Shown one piece after another: positions 8,093 to 16,738 of a stretch of 64,000 nt of DNA. A program made the translations under genes and the position numbers. Position 1 is the stretch's first letter. Each line of letters opens with the position of its first letter. The stretch lies in contig NZ_CP119809.1 in NCBI RefSeq assembly GCF_029338395.1, positions 2,852,001 through 2,916,000 of the forward strand, read 5' to 3'. Source of the DNA: Halorussus caseinilyticus (GTDB lineage Archaea; Halobacteriota; Halobacteria; Halobacteriales; Haladaptataceae). Below the pieces are notes generated by a model that did not search any database, was not told the origin of the DNA, and saw only the letters and a program-made list of their open reading frames with translations.

Positions 8093-9260
8093 CTTGCTCC
8101 GGCACGACGTGGAGACCCGCGCGACTCTTCAGCACCGGCACCGACTCGGCGTCGGGGTCCATGTAGTCGGGGCGCGCGATGGTCTTCGTCCGGTAGGTCT
8201 CGGGGTCCAGCACTTGGACCGCTCGTTCGTCTTCGACCGCCACCAGCGTCGTCTCCTCGGCGTCTTCGAGACTCCCGAGTCGCCGGGCCTCGGGCGCGTC
8301 ACCCTCCTCGAATCGGGCCTCGTAGTCCTCGCCAGTCGTGAGTCGCGTCCCCTTCAGGTTGCCGCGGACGCTTCGGACCAGCACCGGGCCGTCGTCGTCC
8401 TCGGGGTCGATAATCTCGCCGGGCGCGTACGGCGGCAGGCGCACGGCGTAGGTCACGCGATAGACCTCCTCGCCGTCCTCGTCCTCGGTCACGAGCGTCT
8501 CGGAGTCGGAGTAACTCCCGCCGAACTCCTCGACCACCTTGGCGGCTATCTTCTTGCCGATGTTGGTGGTCGAGACCTTGATGTTCACGCCCTCGTCGGT
8601 CTCGCTCACCTCGGTCACGAAGGCGTCCCGGTCGCCGGTCTCCTCCATCTCGGCGACGATTTCGTGTGCGATGGCCTCGGCGCGTTCGACCTCCTCGCCG
8701 GTCGGGTCGCGGTCCCGAGCCCGGACCTGCACCGTGCTGGCGTAGTAGTCCCCGGCGATGCGTCCGCATCGCTGGCAGGTCTGGCGCGAGATTTTGACCG
8801 GCACCACGACCTCTTCCTCGACGAACGTCTCGCGCACGATGCCCGAGAAGTGACAGTGCATCCGGATGGTGTTCTGGTCGACCTGCTCGGGGTCCACCTG
8901 CCACGACACGTCGTAGGCGTCGAGGTGGACGCCGAGCGACTGGCTGACCTCCTCGATGGCGATGTCGGTGTAGTCGCGGGCGTCCACGTCCACCCAGCGA
9001 TTGCCGCGGTGGACCGCCCCGCACCGCGCACACACCAGCACCTCGATGCGGTCGGGCGCGTCCACGAGGTCGAATCGGTCGAAGTAACACGAATCGCAGA
9101 GCTTCTGCTCCTTGCCGCGCTTTCCTGCGGCGTCATCGGCCGCAGGCCGATTGCTCGCGGAGCCTTGCTCCGCGGTGTCGGGGAGGGGCGTGCGCTCGGC
9201 GGGGTCCACTTCGAGTGCGTCCCCGCAGTTCGGACAGAACTCGCGGGCTTCGGTAGTCAT
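8082..9260 (-). CDS. nmd3: NMD3-family 60S export-like protein
   Basis: A 392-residue protein. The start is ATG 9260 (MTTEAREFCPNCG), since a further in-frame ATG at 9317 would add a hydrophobic, non-conserved leader. The N-terminal NMD3 zinc region shows CPNC, CDSC, CARC and CQRC pairs spread over about 170 residues. The rest is mixed alpha/beta (NIGKKIAAKVVEEFGG, RVTYAVRLP). Eukaryotic NMD3 binds the large ribosomal subunit for export; the archaeal protein is presumed to act in 50S maturation. An insertion of about 25 residues between the first two cysteine pairs is Ser/Ala-rich. It overlaps the downstream Taw2-like gene. Confidence 0.9.
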   Translation of the reverse strand: MTTEAREFCPNCGDALEVDPAERTPLPDTAEQGSASNRPAADDAAGKRGKEQKLCDSCYFDRFDLVDAPDRIEVLVCARCGAVHRGNRWVDVDARDYTDIAIEEVSQSLGVHLDAYDVSWQVDPEQVDQNTIRMHCHFSGIVRETFVEEEVVVPVKISRQTCQRCGRIAGDYYASTVQVRARDRDPTGEEVERAEAIAHEIVAEMEETGDRDAFVTEVSETDEGVNIKVSTTNIGKKIAAKVVEEFGGSYSDSETLVTEDEDGEEVYRVTYAVRLPPYAPGEIIDPEDDDGPVLVRSVRGNLKGTRLTTGEDYEARFEEGDAPEARRLGSLEDAEETTLVAVEDERAVQVLDPETYRTKTIARPDYMDPDAESVPVLKSRAGLHVVPEQDGE

Positions 9261-9313
9261 GGTACGGGGTAGGGGTCTCGGGGGTTTAAGTCTGAAGAAG
9301 GGCGGAGAGCAGT

Positions 9314-9985
9314 TCACTCGCCACGTTCGTCCGCCTTGCGTTCGTCGGCCAGTACGCCTCTAACTCGCTCGTAGCCAAAGAACGAGAGAACGGCCACGAC
9401 GAGAGAGAAGAACGGGATGAGCCACACCCAGTTGTCTTCCAGCCAGTCAACGATAGCCGCGAGTGGGACCCATGGCGAGGGAAGAGGTGAAGTAGTCGGT
9501 TCGGTCGTTGAAGAGAAGTCGGGGATGGTCACGTTCGAGACACTCGACTCGCGCGTGTAATTTCCGTCGTGGAGAAAAGCCGCAGTCGCGTTGATTTCGT
9601 GCGTTCCGGCGGGAGAATCGGAGTACACGACTATTCCGATAAATTCGTGTTCACCGGGCGCGAGATGCAAGTTTTTAGCCCAAAGCGTTTTATTTTCGCT
9701 TTCGAACCACGGCTCGCTATCCGCAACGTCCATCGAGAACGTCTCGTCCATCGTGTTCGCGCCGACTGTCAGAAACACTTGTCTCGCTTCCGTTTGCGAG
9801 GGATTTCGAATCACCACTGCAAATGCGGCAGGATGGTTCTCGCTCACTACGTGGTCGGCAGGTTCGATGTCGAGAACCAACGGCGGTATCGAGTCGGCTT
9901 GGGTTCGGCTCTGTCCGGTCGAACTGCTACTGACGAGTATCAAGACGAGCAACCAGAGTACGACTACTTGTTTAAGACGGCTCAT
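9314..9985 (-). CDS. Secreted, C-terminally anchored surface protein, CARDB-like
   Basis: A 223-residue protein. An N-terminal signal segment (about 5-24: VVVLWLLVLILVSSSS) precedes a beta-sandwich-like region (FAVVIRNPSQTEARQVFL, ending GTHEINATAAF) of the kind found in CARDB/NEW3 domains. Then come a Ser/Thr/Pro linker (about 150-165), a transmembrane helix near 180-203 and a basic cytoplasmic tail. The topology therefore faces outside. A protein of the same build lies at 12061-12765. Partner and function unknown. Confidence 0.65.
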   Translation of the reverse strand: MSRLKQVVVLWLLVLILVSSSSTGQSRTQADSIPPLVLDIEPADHVVSENHPAAFAVVIRNPSQTEARQVFLTVGANTMDETFSMDVADSEPWFESENKTLWAKNLHLAPGEHEFIGIVVYSDSPAGTHEINATAAFLHDGNYTRESSVSNVTIPDFSSTTEPTTSPLPSPWVPLAAIVDWLEDNWVWLIPFFSLVVAVLSFFGYERVRGVLADERKADERGE

Positions 9986-10091
9986 ACTATCGGGACGCTG
10001 GTTTTCGGCGACTAGAAATTATTCATTATAGAATATTAACTTTTTGTAAGTGACTAGAGCGTACCGGGGTTCTGCCGAAAGCAGTTAGAAA

Positions 10092-10529
10092 CTACCGCGA
10101 AATCAGGAGAATCCCCGCCCCGAGAACCTGTAGACTCGCGCCGACCCAGTGAGGGTTGAACGCTTGGGTCCCGTGAACCCCAAGCACGTAGTGGTCCACC
10201 ACGCCGTCGAAGACGTTGAAGAGTCCGGCACCGACGAGCAGACCGCCGAACGCCCGCATCGCGGAGTGGGACTCCGACGACCGATTCAGCGCCCGCCAGA
10301 CTATCCCCGCGCCGACGAGCATGACGAAAATCATGGTCAGCGAGAACACGCCGTCCCAGTAGACGTTCGCCCGCAGGCCCTCGCGGGTCGCCGTGGGGAT
10401 GCGGCCCGAGAGTAGGTGGTGCTACTGGAGAATCAGGTGGAAGACCACCACGTCGAGGAACGCGCCGAGTCCGAACCCGGCCGTGGCGCTTCCGAGCAAG
10501 ACAGTTCTCTCTCCATCAGTTCGAACCAT
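10092..10529 (-). pseudogene. DUF2243 membrane protein interrupted by an in-frame TAG
   Basis: The frame from ATG 10529 to TAG 10092 spans 146 codons. Codon 36 (10422-10424) is TAG, yet the same frame on both sides aligns with DUF2243: before it GLGAFLDVVVFHLILQ, after it HHLLSGRIPTATREGL, VYWDGVFSLTM, LLVGAGLFNVFDGVVDHYVLG. In this family the residue at the stop is the Trp of LQWHH, so a single TGG to TAG change explains it. DUF2243 proteins have four predicted membrane spans and unknown function. It was probably functional until recently. Confidence 0.8.
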
Positions 10530-10836
10530 GCGAGACGTTTGGGAAGAGAGACCGAAAGGCCCCGGGGCCGAGCTTCGTATCGTCGATAGCGCAGTCGCTC
10601 TCCGAAGGATAGTTCCGGAAAAGCATGCGTCCTGACTCGGACTCCCCACTGCGATGCAGTGAGTTGCCCCTGCCAGTTCCGACGACATGACTAGATACGT
10701 AGTTACCGATTAAAAGAGTAATGGTCTAGAACAACAATCGAGACTATTTTGACTCAGTGGTTCGGATACCACGCCACCGGGGTGGTAGCCCCTGCCAGTT
10801 CCGGTTAGCGGCGAAGCCCCAGTTGGAGTCGAAAGC

Positions 10837-10956
10837 ATGCGTTCCGACAACGACGACACGGCAGTACCCGAACGGCTTCCGCGCTGGGTCCGCGTATTGG
10901 CATACGCCCTCATGGCGGCCTACTACGGAGGACGACTCGTCCTTCTGGAAGCGTAG
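10837..10956 (+). CDS. 39-residue small protein with one amphipathic/membrane helix
   Basis: ATG 10837 to TAG 10956. The N-terminal 12 residues are acidic and polar (MRSDNDDTAVPE), followed by LPRWVRVLAYALMAAYYGG, which could insert in the membrane. The same first codons (ATGCGT followed by an acidic stretch) recur near 10624 beside a 16-bp direct repeat (10666-10681 and 10788-10803), suggesting a decayed duplicate upstream. Small-gene prediction only, no known family. Confidence 0.4.
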   Translation: MRSDNDDTAVPERLPRWVRVLAYALMAAYYGGRLVLLEA

Positions 10957-10992
10957 TAAGGGAACCCACCCCGGTACTCCGGAGGCGAACAC

Positions 10993-11886
10993 TCAACTTC
11001 TCACTAACTCCGGCCCTTCGACTTCCTCGTCTCTGGCCTCCCGCCACGAGTGGTCTGGTTCCCAGTCCAGCACCTCGTCGGCCTTCCCAACCGAGAGCGC
11101 CGAGTCGTCGCCCGAGACGTTGCAGTCGTCGGGGAGTTCGCCGAAGAACTCCCGGAGAGCGTCCTCGATGGGTTCCGCCAGATAGTTGTCCGCGGCGGCG
11201 GCGTGGAACGCCTCGTGGCCCGAGAAGTCGGCTTCGAGAGCGGCGGCGACGAGGGACGCCACGTCGCGCACATCCACGTAGGACCAGAAGTTGCCCGCTC
11301 CGTTGGCGAGGTCCTCTCGGGCCTCGACGCACTCGTACTCGCCGGGGTACTGAATCCACGAGGGCCGAATCGAGGCGACGGGTACCTCGTACCGCCGGGT
11401 AACCATCTTGGCGACTTCCTCGCCGACGACTTTCGACGTGCCGTAGGGGTCCTCGGGTTCGAGCGCGGTCGCCTCCCGAATCGGCAGTCGGTCGGGCAGG
11501 CGCTTCTCCTCGGCGAACGGAAAACCGTATGCGCTCTCGCTGGAGGCCCACGCGACGCGCGCGTCCGCTCGTCCCGCGCCCACGAGGACGTTGTACGCCG
11601 CCATCACGTTCGTCTCGAAGACCCGGCCCCCGGCGTGGCGCGTCGGCGACGGCAGGGCGGCCCAGTGGACCACGGCGTCGGGGTTCAGGTCGGCCAAGAG
11701 GTCCAGCGCCTCCCCGCGGTTCGTCAGGTCCGCGGCGCGGAAATCGACGCCCGCGCGGGCGTCGATTTCCCAACCGGGGTGGGTCTGGTCCACGCAGACG
11801 ACTCGCCACCCCTCGTCGGCGAGGTGGTCGGCTATCCAACGACCGGAGCGTCCGAGTCCGCCGGTGACGACGACTTGCTGTGACAT
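10993..11886 (-). CDS. NAD-dependent epimerase/dehydratase (extended SDR)
   Basis: A 297-residue protein. The N-terminal Rossmann motif GGLGRSGRWIADHLADEG binds NAD(P). WASSESAYG and DPYGTSKVVGE give the Ser and the catalytic Y-x3-K of extended short-chain dehydrogenases. A substrate-binding domain follows (IQYPGEYEC, SYVDVRDVASLV). Members act on nucleotide sugars or related carbonyl substrates; the exact substrate is not evident. The start is ATG 11886, with an AT-rich promoter region between 11890 and 12050. Confidence 0.9.
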   Translation of the reverse strand: MSQQVVVTGGLGRSGRWIADHLADEGWRVVCVDQTHPGWEIDARAGVDFRAADLTNRGEALDLLADLNPDAVVHWAALPSPTRHAGGRVFETNVMAAYNVLVGAGRADARVAWASSESAYGFPFAEEKRLPDRLPIREATALEPEDPYGTSKVVGEEVAKMVTRRYEVPVASIRPSWIQYPGEYECVEAREDLANGAGNFWSYVDVRDVASLVAAALEADFSGHEAFHAAAADNYLAEPIEDALREFFGELPDDCNVSGDDSALSVGKADEVLDWEPDHSWREARDEEVEGPELVRS

Positions 11887-12060
11887 CAGTTCGGGATACG
11901 ACGAATCGGCGCTAAACGGTTGGGGTCGGCGCGGTGAAAAACCGGAAGCTATCGGTTACAGAATTGCATAGGAGTGTTTTCTAGTTGAAAATATTTTCTT
12001 TAGCATTTTTTGTATTGTTCTATACGGCGAGTCCGCAAGAAGTCGGACGACGAGACGAGC

Positions 12061-12765
12061 TTACTCGTCTGGTGGTTGGTCGGCAGTGGCATCTACCTGT
12101 TCGCCGCCGCCCGTTCCGCTTTCGGGAGGTAATCGGAGAACGTTCCAGATTTTCTTCCGACCGAAGAAGGCGACGAGGAGACTGAGGATTCCGACGACGA
12201 GTTCGATGTTCCGGACGACCCACGTCGCCAGCAGTTCGACGCGACACTCCACAGGACACCGGATTCCGAACGTGAACTCGGCCTTGTCCGTCAACCTCGG
12301 CTTCTCCGAAATTCGAATAGCACTGATAGTGGACTCGCCGAGTGGGAACTTATCCGTTGACGAGACCGTCACCGGGACGTACTCGTCGCTATCGACCTGT
12401 TCCGCGGGAAGATATGCTACAGCGTCGAAATTTGGATAGAAAAGGGGCGAAGATACCGCTTTCACGTCCGGATTGTGGAACTCGAAGGACGCCGCCACGT
12501 CCGGAGAGGCTCTGAAGCCGAGCAAAACTCCGTTTCGACCGTCGGAGACTATCCGAACGGCGAACGTCGTGGACTGGTCTCTCAAAATGCGATGCTCCGC
12601 TGGCATAATCTCCACCACTACCGACCCGGTCTGCTCGGTCGGGGCCGTAATTTGCTTCGACGCGTCTACCGCGTGCTGATAGCCATCAGACAGTGCGAGC
12701 GAAACCGAACTACCAGTCAGTACGAGAAGCAAGCAAATCACGGCCGACGCCCTGATTCGGTTCAT
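12061..12765 (-). CDS. Secreted, C-terminally anchored surface protein, relative of 9314-9985
   Basis: A 234-residue protein. The start is ATG 12765 (MNRIRASAVICLLLVL), because the frame upstream is basic and overlaps the CPBP protease. A signal peptide covers about residues 5-28. An extracytoplasmic beta-rich domain (VVEIMPAEHRILRDQ, TTFAVRIVSDG) is followed by a transmembrane helix near 185-205 and a basic then acidic cytoplasmic tail. The order of parts and the motif IxPAEHxxxxxxxTFAV match the protein at 9314-9985 (IEPADHVVSENHPAAFAV), so the two are likely paralogs. Function unknown. Confidence 0.65.
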   Translation of the reverse strand: MNRIRASAVICLLLVLTGSSVSLALSDGYQHAVDASKQITAPTEQTGSVVVEIMPAEHRILRDQSTTFAVRIVSDGRNGVLLGFRASPDVAASFEFHNPDVKAVSSPLFYPNFDAVAYLPAEQVDSDEYVPVTVSSTDKFPLGESTISAIRISEKPRLTDKAEFTFGIRCPVECRVELLATWVVRNIELVVGILSLLVAFFGRKKIWNVLRLPPESGTGGGEQVDATADQPPDE

Positions 12766-12869
12766 ACGTTCTCGGCCGGGGTCCGGCCCCCGACTCGTTA
12801 GGAATCTGCCACGCGAGAGAGCATCAAAACTCTGTAAGTCTGGTGATAGAACGGCGTTCTTCCCGTCGC

Positions 12870-13622
12870 TCACGCCACCATCGAGGCACCCTCCGGAACC
12901 GCGTCCGACGACAGCACCAGATACGCGAGTCCGAACAGGAGAGCGTCGTAGAGACCGTGGACCAGAATCGGGACGACCAGATTGTCGGTCCAGACGTAGA
13001 GGTAGCCGAGCAGAATCGAGAGACCGAACAGAATCGCCAGCGTCACGCCGACCGCGAGTGGGTCGGGCGTGGCGACCCACGTCGTCGGCAGGTGAACCAG
13101 CGCGAACAGGACGCTCGTGAGGACGACGGCGGGCGCGCGCGAGAACGCGCCGTCGAGGTACGACTGGATGACGCCGCGGAAGAGCAACTCCTCGGCAGGA
13201 CCGACCACGAGGATGGAGAGCGGAACCAGCAAGAGCAGGGTGTCCAGCACGCCCTGCTCGGCGAGTTGCGTGACCGAGTTACCCGCCAGCGGAAGGCCGA
13301 CGGCCTGCGCGCCGAGAATGGCGACGAGGCGGTAGACGAACAGTGCGACGGTCCCGGCGACGACGAACCCGAGAGCGCGGAGGTCCGGGACGCGGACGCG
13401 GAGGTAGTCGAGTCCGCGGTCGGTCGTCCGCAGGAAGACGACTGCGGCCGCGACGAACCCCAGTTCCGAGAGGACGAGCGCGACCGTGAACTGCGCGAGC
13501 GTGTTCAGCGACACCGCGAGCGCAGGAATCGACAGCAGGACGCTGAGAACGACGCCGAGGACGGTGAGTCCGGTGGCGACCCCGACGCGCCGCGCCGGAC
13601 TCGCGGACTGGTGAGACATCAC
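12870..13622 (-). CDS. CPBP-family intramembrane glutamic endopeptidase
   Basis: A 250-residue polytopic membrane protein. The ABI/CPBP motifs are visible: motif 1 EELLFRG near residue 142 (glutamate pair and Arg), motif 2 FALVHL near 172, and a later H in VPILVHGLYDALLFG near 225. These residues form the glutamate/histidine active site of the CAAX-type (Rce1-like) intramembrane proteases. In prokaryotes the roles vary from bacteriocin immunity to protein processing; no partner is visible here. Start ATG 13622 or the adjacent ATG 13619. Confidence 0.88.
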   Translation of the reverse strand: MMSHQSASPARRVGVATGLTVLGVVLSVLLSIPALAVSLNTLAQFTVALVLSELGFVAAAVVFLRTTDRGLDYLRVRVPDLRALGFVVAGTVALFVYRLVAILGAQAVGLPLAGNSVTQLAEQGVLDTLLLLVPLSILVVGPAEELLFRGVIQSYLDGAFSRAPAVVLTSVLFALVHLPTTWVATPDPLAVGVTLAILFGLSILLGYLYVWTDNLVVPILVHGLYDALLFGLAYLVLSSDAVPEGASMVA

Positions 13623-13747
13623 GAGCGCGTGACAACGGGAGAGACCAAGTAGGTTTGGCGGGCGTCGAATCGCCCGCCGGTGGTCGGTCCGCGCGGGCGG
13701 ACGAAAGTCAAAGAACGCTTAAACGGGGTGAAACCCTATGGACGAAC

Positions 13748-14605
13748 ATGAAGTGGAAAGCAGACTGGGGACTTCGCGGCCGGATGGCCTTGACGATGTT
13801 CCTGCTGTTCGCGCTGTACATCGTCTTCATCGGCGTTCTCTCGCAGTTCACGAATCTGCTCGTGTTGGTGTTGGTGATGGGGTCGTTCTCGCTGGGTCAG
13901 TTCTTCTTCAGCGACAAACTGACCCTCTGGAGCATGGGAGCCAAAGAGGTCAGCGAAGACGAGTATCCCGAACTCCACAGGACGCTCGGTCGCCTCTCAC
14001 AGCAGGCTGACCTGCCGAAACCGAAGGTCGCAGTCATGGATAGCAAGGTTCCGAACGCGTTCGCAACCGGGCGCTCCCAGAAAAACGCCGCCGTCGCGGT
14101 GACGACCGGTCTGATGCGGACCCTCGACAAAGACGAGTTGGAGGGCGTCCTCGCTCACGAACTCGCCCACGTCAAGAACCGCGACATGATGGTGATGACC
14201 ATCGCGTCGTTCCTCTCTACCATCGCGTTCCTCGTGGTCCGGTGGGGTTGGTGGTTCGGCGGCGGCGACGACGACAGTCCGCAAGTCTGGGTCGCCATCG
14301 TCGCCTCGCTGGTGGTCTGGATAGTCAGCTTTCTGCTCATCCGGGCGCTTAGCCGCTACCGCGAGTTCGCGGCCGACCGCGGCGGCGCGACCATCACCGG
14401 CAAACCCTCGGCGCTCGCCTCCGCGTTGATGACCATCGACGGGGACATGAGCAAGGTGCCCAAGAAAGACATCCGCGAGCAGTCCGAGATGAACGCCTTC
14501 TTCATCATCCCCATCAAGGGCGACTTCATCGGGAAAGTGTTCAGCACCCACCCGAGTACGGAGAAGCGCGTCGAGCGACTCCGCGAACTCGAACGCGAGA
14601 TGTAG
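13748..14605 (+). CDS. htpX: M48-family zinc metalloprotease HtpX
   Basis: A 285-residue membrane protease. The start is ATG 13748 (MKWKADWGLR); the longer frame from 13655 runs through a promoter-like gap. Two N-terminal spans (about 13-50) precede the M48 catalytic HELAH at 137-141. Two further spans follow (near 150-170 and 180-200), then the third zinc ligand in RYREFAADRGG. The C-terminal STHPSTEKRVERL is a family signature. It degrades misfolded membrane proteins with the active site in the cytoplasm. A second HtpX lies at 46580-47404. Confidence 0.93.
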   Translation: MKWKADWGLRGRMALTMFLLFALYIVFIGVLSQFTNLLVLVLVMGSFSLGQFFFSDKLTLWSMGAKEVSEDEYPELHRTLGRLSQQADLPKPKVAVMDSKVPNAFATGRSQKNAAVAVTTGLMRTLDKDELEGVLAHELAHVKNRDMMVMTIASFLSTIAFLVVRWGWWFGGGDDDSPQVWVAIVASLVVWIVSFLLIRALSRYREFAADRGGATITGKPSALASALMTIDGDMSKVPKKDIREQSEMNAFFIIPIKGDFIGKVFSTHPSTEKRVERLRELEREM

Positions 14606-14723
14606 CCGAGGCGATTCTCCGTCTTTTTCGAGGTAGTAGCTCTGAGAGGACTGTTTGTCGTGTCTAGACAGATACTCTTAAATTTTTTATAAAAATTGAT
14701 TTATTTACTTTTTGTTTAGAAAG

Positions 14724-14733
14724 TTTAAATTTA
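14724..14733 (+). promoter_or_regulatory. TATA-like box of the subtilase gene
   Basis: TTTAAATTTA lies about 29 nt before ATG 14758, the spacing expected for a haloarchaeal leaderless mRNA. The preceding 60 nt are unusually AT-rich. Confidence 0.5.
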
Positions 14734-14757
14734 GGGTGGAATCGTGTTGGAAATGCG

Positions 14758-16668
14758 ATGTCTGAAGATAACGTTAGCAGACGACAGTTCCTCGAACTGA
14801 CTGGTGCCGGAGCTATCGCCCTAACCGCGGGTGCCGGAACTGCGTCTGCTAAGCCGAGCGAGTTGCAAGCGCAAGCGAAATCCCACGTCGCCTCGGAAAC
14901 CGACGCCGAGGTAGACGACCTCGTTATCGACAACGAATCGGTCGTCACCTTCGGTGCAAGCGGCGAGACCTACTACGACGCGAAACTGTTCGACACCGCG
15001 AACAACGAGAGTCACCGCGCCGCCCTCGACGCGAACGGCGACGCAATCGACCTCGCGGCCGCCGCCGAGCGTGACCGCGAAACCTATCGGCAGAAGTACG
15101 GAAAGCTGACCCCCGAACTCCACGAGACGGTTCGGACCGCCGACGCCGACGAGAAAATCGACGTGGCGGTGTGGGTCACTATCGACCGCGCCGCCGCCGA
15201 GCAAGCCGTCGAATCGCAGGGCTACGCCAGTGAGGACGAACGGCGCTCTCTCCTCTCGGACGAACGAAAGCGACGGTCGGCCGACCAAGCCGCCCGCCTC
15301 GAATCCGCCCTCGACGGCATGCAGGGCGTCGAAGTCACCGAGGTCGGCGAGTACGTCCCGCGGGTCGGCGCGAAGGCGACCCCCGCCGCAGTCCAGCGCA
15401 TCGAGAACGTCAGCGGCGTCTGGGGCGTCTTCGAGCGCGACCCCCGAAACGGCGGCGACGGTCTCGGTTCCGCCAGCGAGACGCACGGTTCCTACAGTCA
15501 GCGCAACGGCGACTACGACGCGACCGGCGAGAAGGTCGGCGTCTTCGAGTGGAGCGGTATCCCCGACACCAACAACATCAACCGCGCGAAGGTGTACGGC
15601 AGTCCCTCCACGACCGACCACGGCAACGTCACGGCCAACTGCGCGGCTTCGACTTCCGACAGCATGCCCGGCATGGCGTCGGAAGCCAGCGTCTACACCG
15701 CTGCAGAGCCGTACAACAGCTTCGACACAAAACTCGGCTGGTTCGCCGACCAAGGCGTCTCGGCGGTCAACTGTAGCTTCTACTGGTACGACTCTGACAG
15801 CTACATCAACAGCGAGGACGTGACCATCGGTCAGTTCATCTACGACCACTACCTCCCGGTCGTCACCATCTCGGGCAACTACCGGACGACCGACTACGAG
15901 ACCTACGACGTGGCGACGCCGGGTCGCGGGTTCAACACCATCACGGTCGGTGCCATCAACGACAAGGACACCGGGTCGGACCTGACCGACGACGACATCT
16001 GGACGAACTCCTGTTACGAGGACCCGACTTCGAAGAACGGCGACCTCTACAAGCCCGAAGTGTCGGCGGTCGGCGAGAACATCGACACCGCGGGCGGGTA
16101 CTCGGGTTGGTACGGGACGAGTTTCGCCGCGCCCCACGTCTCGGGTCTCGTCACCCTCCTCTCGAAGTTCGCGGGGACCGGCGACCCGACGCCGAACGGC
16201 TACCCAGAGTACGCCAAGGCGGTCACGCTCGCCGCCGCGGGCCACGACGCCAGCACGTTCGACAAGGAGGGCGTCGGCACGATTCAGGCACCCGACGCCG
16301 AGAGCATCGTCAAGAACGGTCAGTACGTGACCGACACGTTCGCCCAGAGCAACAGCATCCAGAGCTACGACGCCTCGCTCGACAGCGCCGACAGCGAGGT
16401 CCGCGTGGCGCTGGCGTGGCTGACCAACCCGCAGACGAACAACCTCGTGGACAACGCCTCCGCCCACCCCGACGTGGACCTAGACCTCTACGTCTACGAC
16501 CCCTACGGCACCCGCGTCGATTACTCGACCTCCTACGACTCCGGGTGGGAACACGTCAGCTTCGACCCCTCCTACACCGGCACCTACACCTTCGAGGTTC
16601 AGAAGGCAAACTGGGAGGACAGCGACGACAGCGCCCGAGAGATGGCGCTGGCGTGGTACCGCGGATAG
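14758..16668 (+). CDS. Tat-exported S8 subtilisin-like protease with C-terminal PPC domain
   Basis: A 636-residue protein. A twin-arginine signal (SRRQFLELTG at 7-16) ends near ASA at 29-31. An I9-like pro-region covers about 120-230. In the catalytic domain His288 (TDHGN), the oxyanion Asn374 (SGN) and Ser455 (GTSFAAPHVSG) are clear. The position usually held by the catalytic Asp (V-x-D-T-G) reads GVFEWSG with Glu264, which is atypical. From about residue 540 a beta-sandwich of the pre-peptidase C-terminal type (DVDLDLYVYDPYG, GTYTFEV) follows. It is secreted by the Tat route as usual for folded haloarchaeal proteases. Start chosen by the Tat motif and TATA spacing. Confidence 0.9.
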   Translation: MSEDNVSRRQFLELTGAGAIALTAGAGTASAKPSELQAQAKSHVASETDAEVDDLVIDNESVVTFGASGETYYDAKLFDTANNESHRAALDANGDAIDLAAAAERDRETYRQKYGKLTPELHETVRTADADEKIDVAVWVTIDRAAAEQAVESQGYASEDERRSLLSDERKRRSADQAARLESALDGMQGVEVTEVGEYVPRVGAKATPAAVQRIENVSGVWGVFERDPRNGGDGLGSASETHGSYSQRNGDYDATGEKVGVFEWSGIPDTNNINRAKVYGSPSTTDHGNVTANCAASTSDSMPGMASEASVYTAAEPYNSFDTKLGWFADQGVSAVNCSFYWYDSDSYINSEDVTIGQFIYDHYLPVVTISGNYRTTDYETYDVATPGRGFNTITVGAINDKDTGSDLTDDDIWTNSCYEDPTSKNGDLYKPEVSAVGENIDTAGGYSGWYGTSFAAPHVSGLVTLLSKFAGTGDPTPNGYPEYAKAVTLAAAGHDASTFDKEGVGTIQAPDAESIVKNGQYVTDTFAQSNSIQSYDASLDSADSEVRVALAWLTNPQTNNLVDNASAHPDVDLDLYVYDPYGTRVDYSTSYDSGWEHVSFDPSYTGTYTFEVQKANWEDSDDSAREMALAWYRG

Positions 16669-16738
16669 CCGAGCGCAGTCGCAGAGTCGTCGCGTAGCGT
16701 AGCTATCCCTTTTTATCTCCGGCCGCATAGGGCCGACT

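Noticed and set aside
10422-10424. TAG read as pyrrolysine or another amino acid
   Set aside because: TAG ends many intact genes in the window, and no support for a recoding system is visible here; kept only as a genome-wide check.
14821-16467. 548-residue minus-strand frame antisense to the subtilase
   Set aside because: High-GC antisense shadow; the plus strand carries Tat signal and catalytic motifs.
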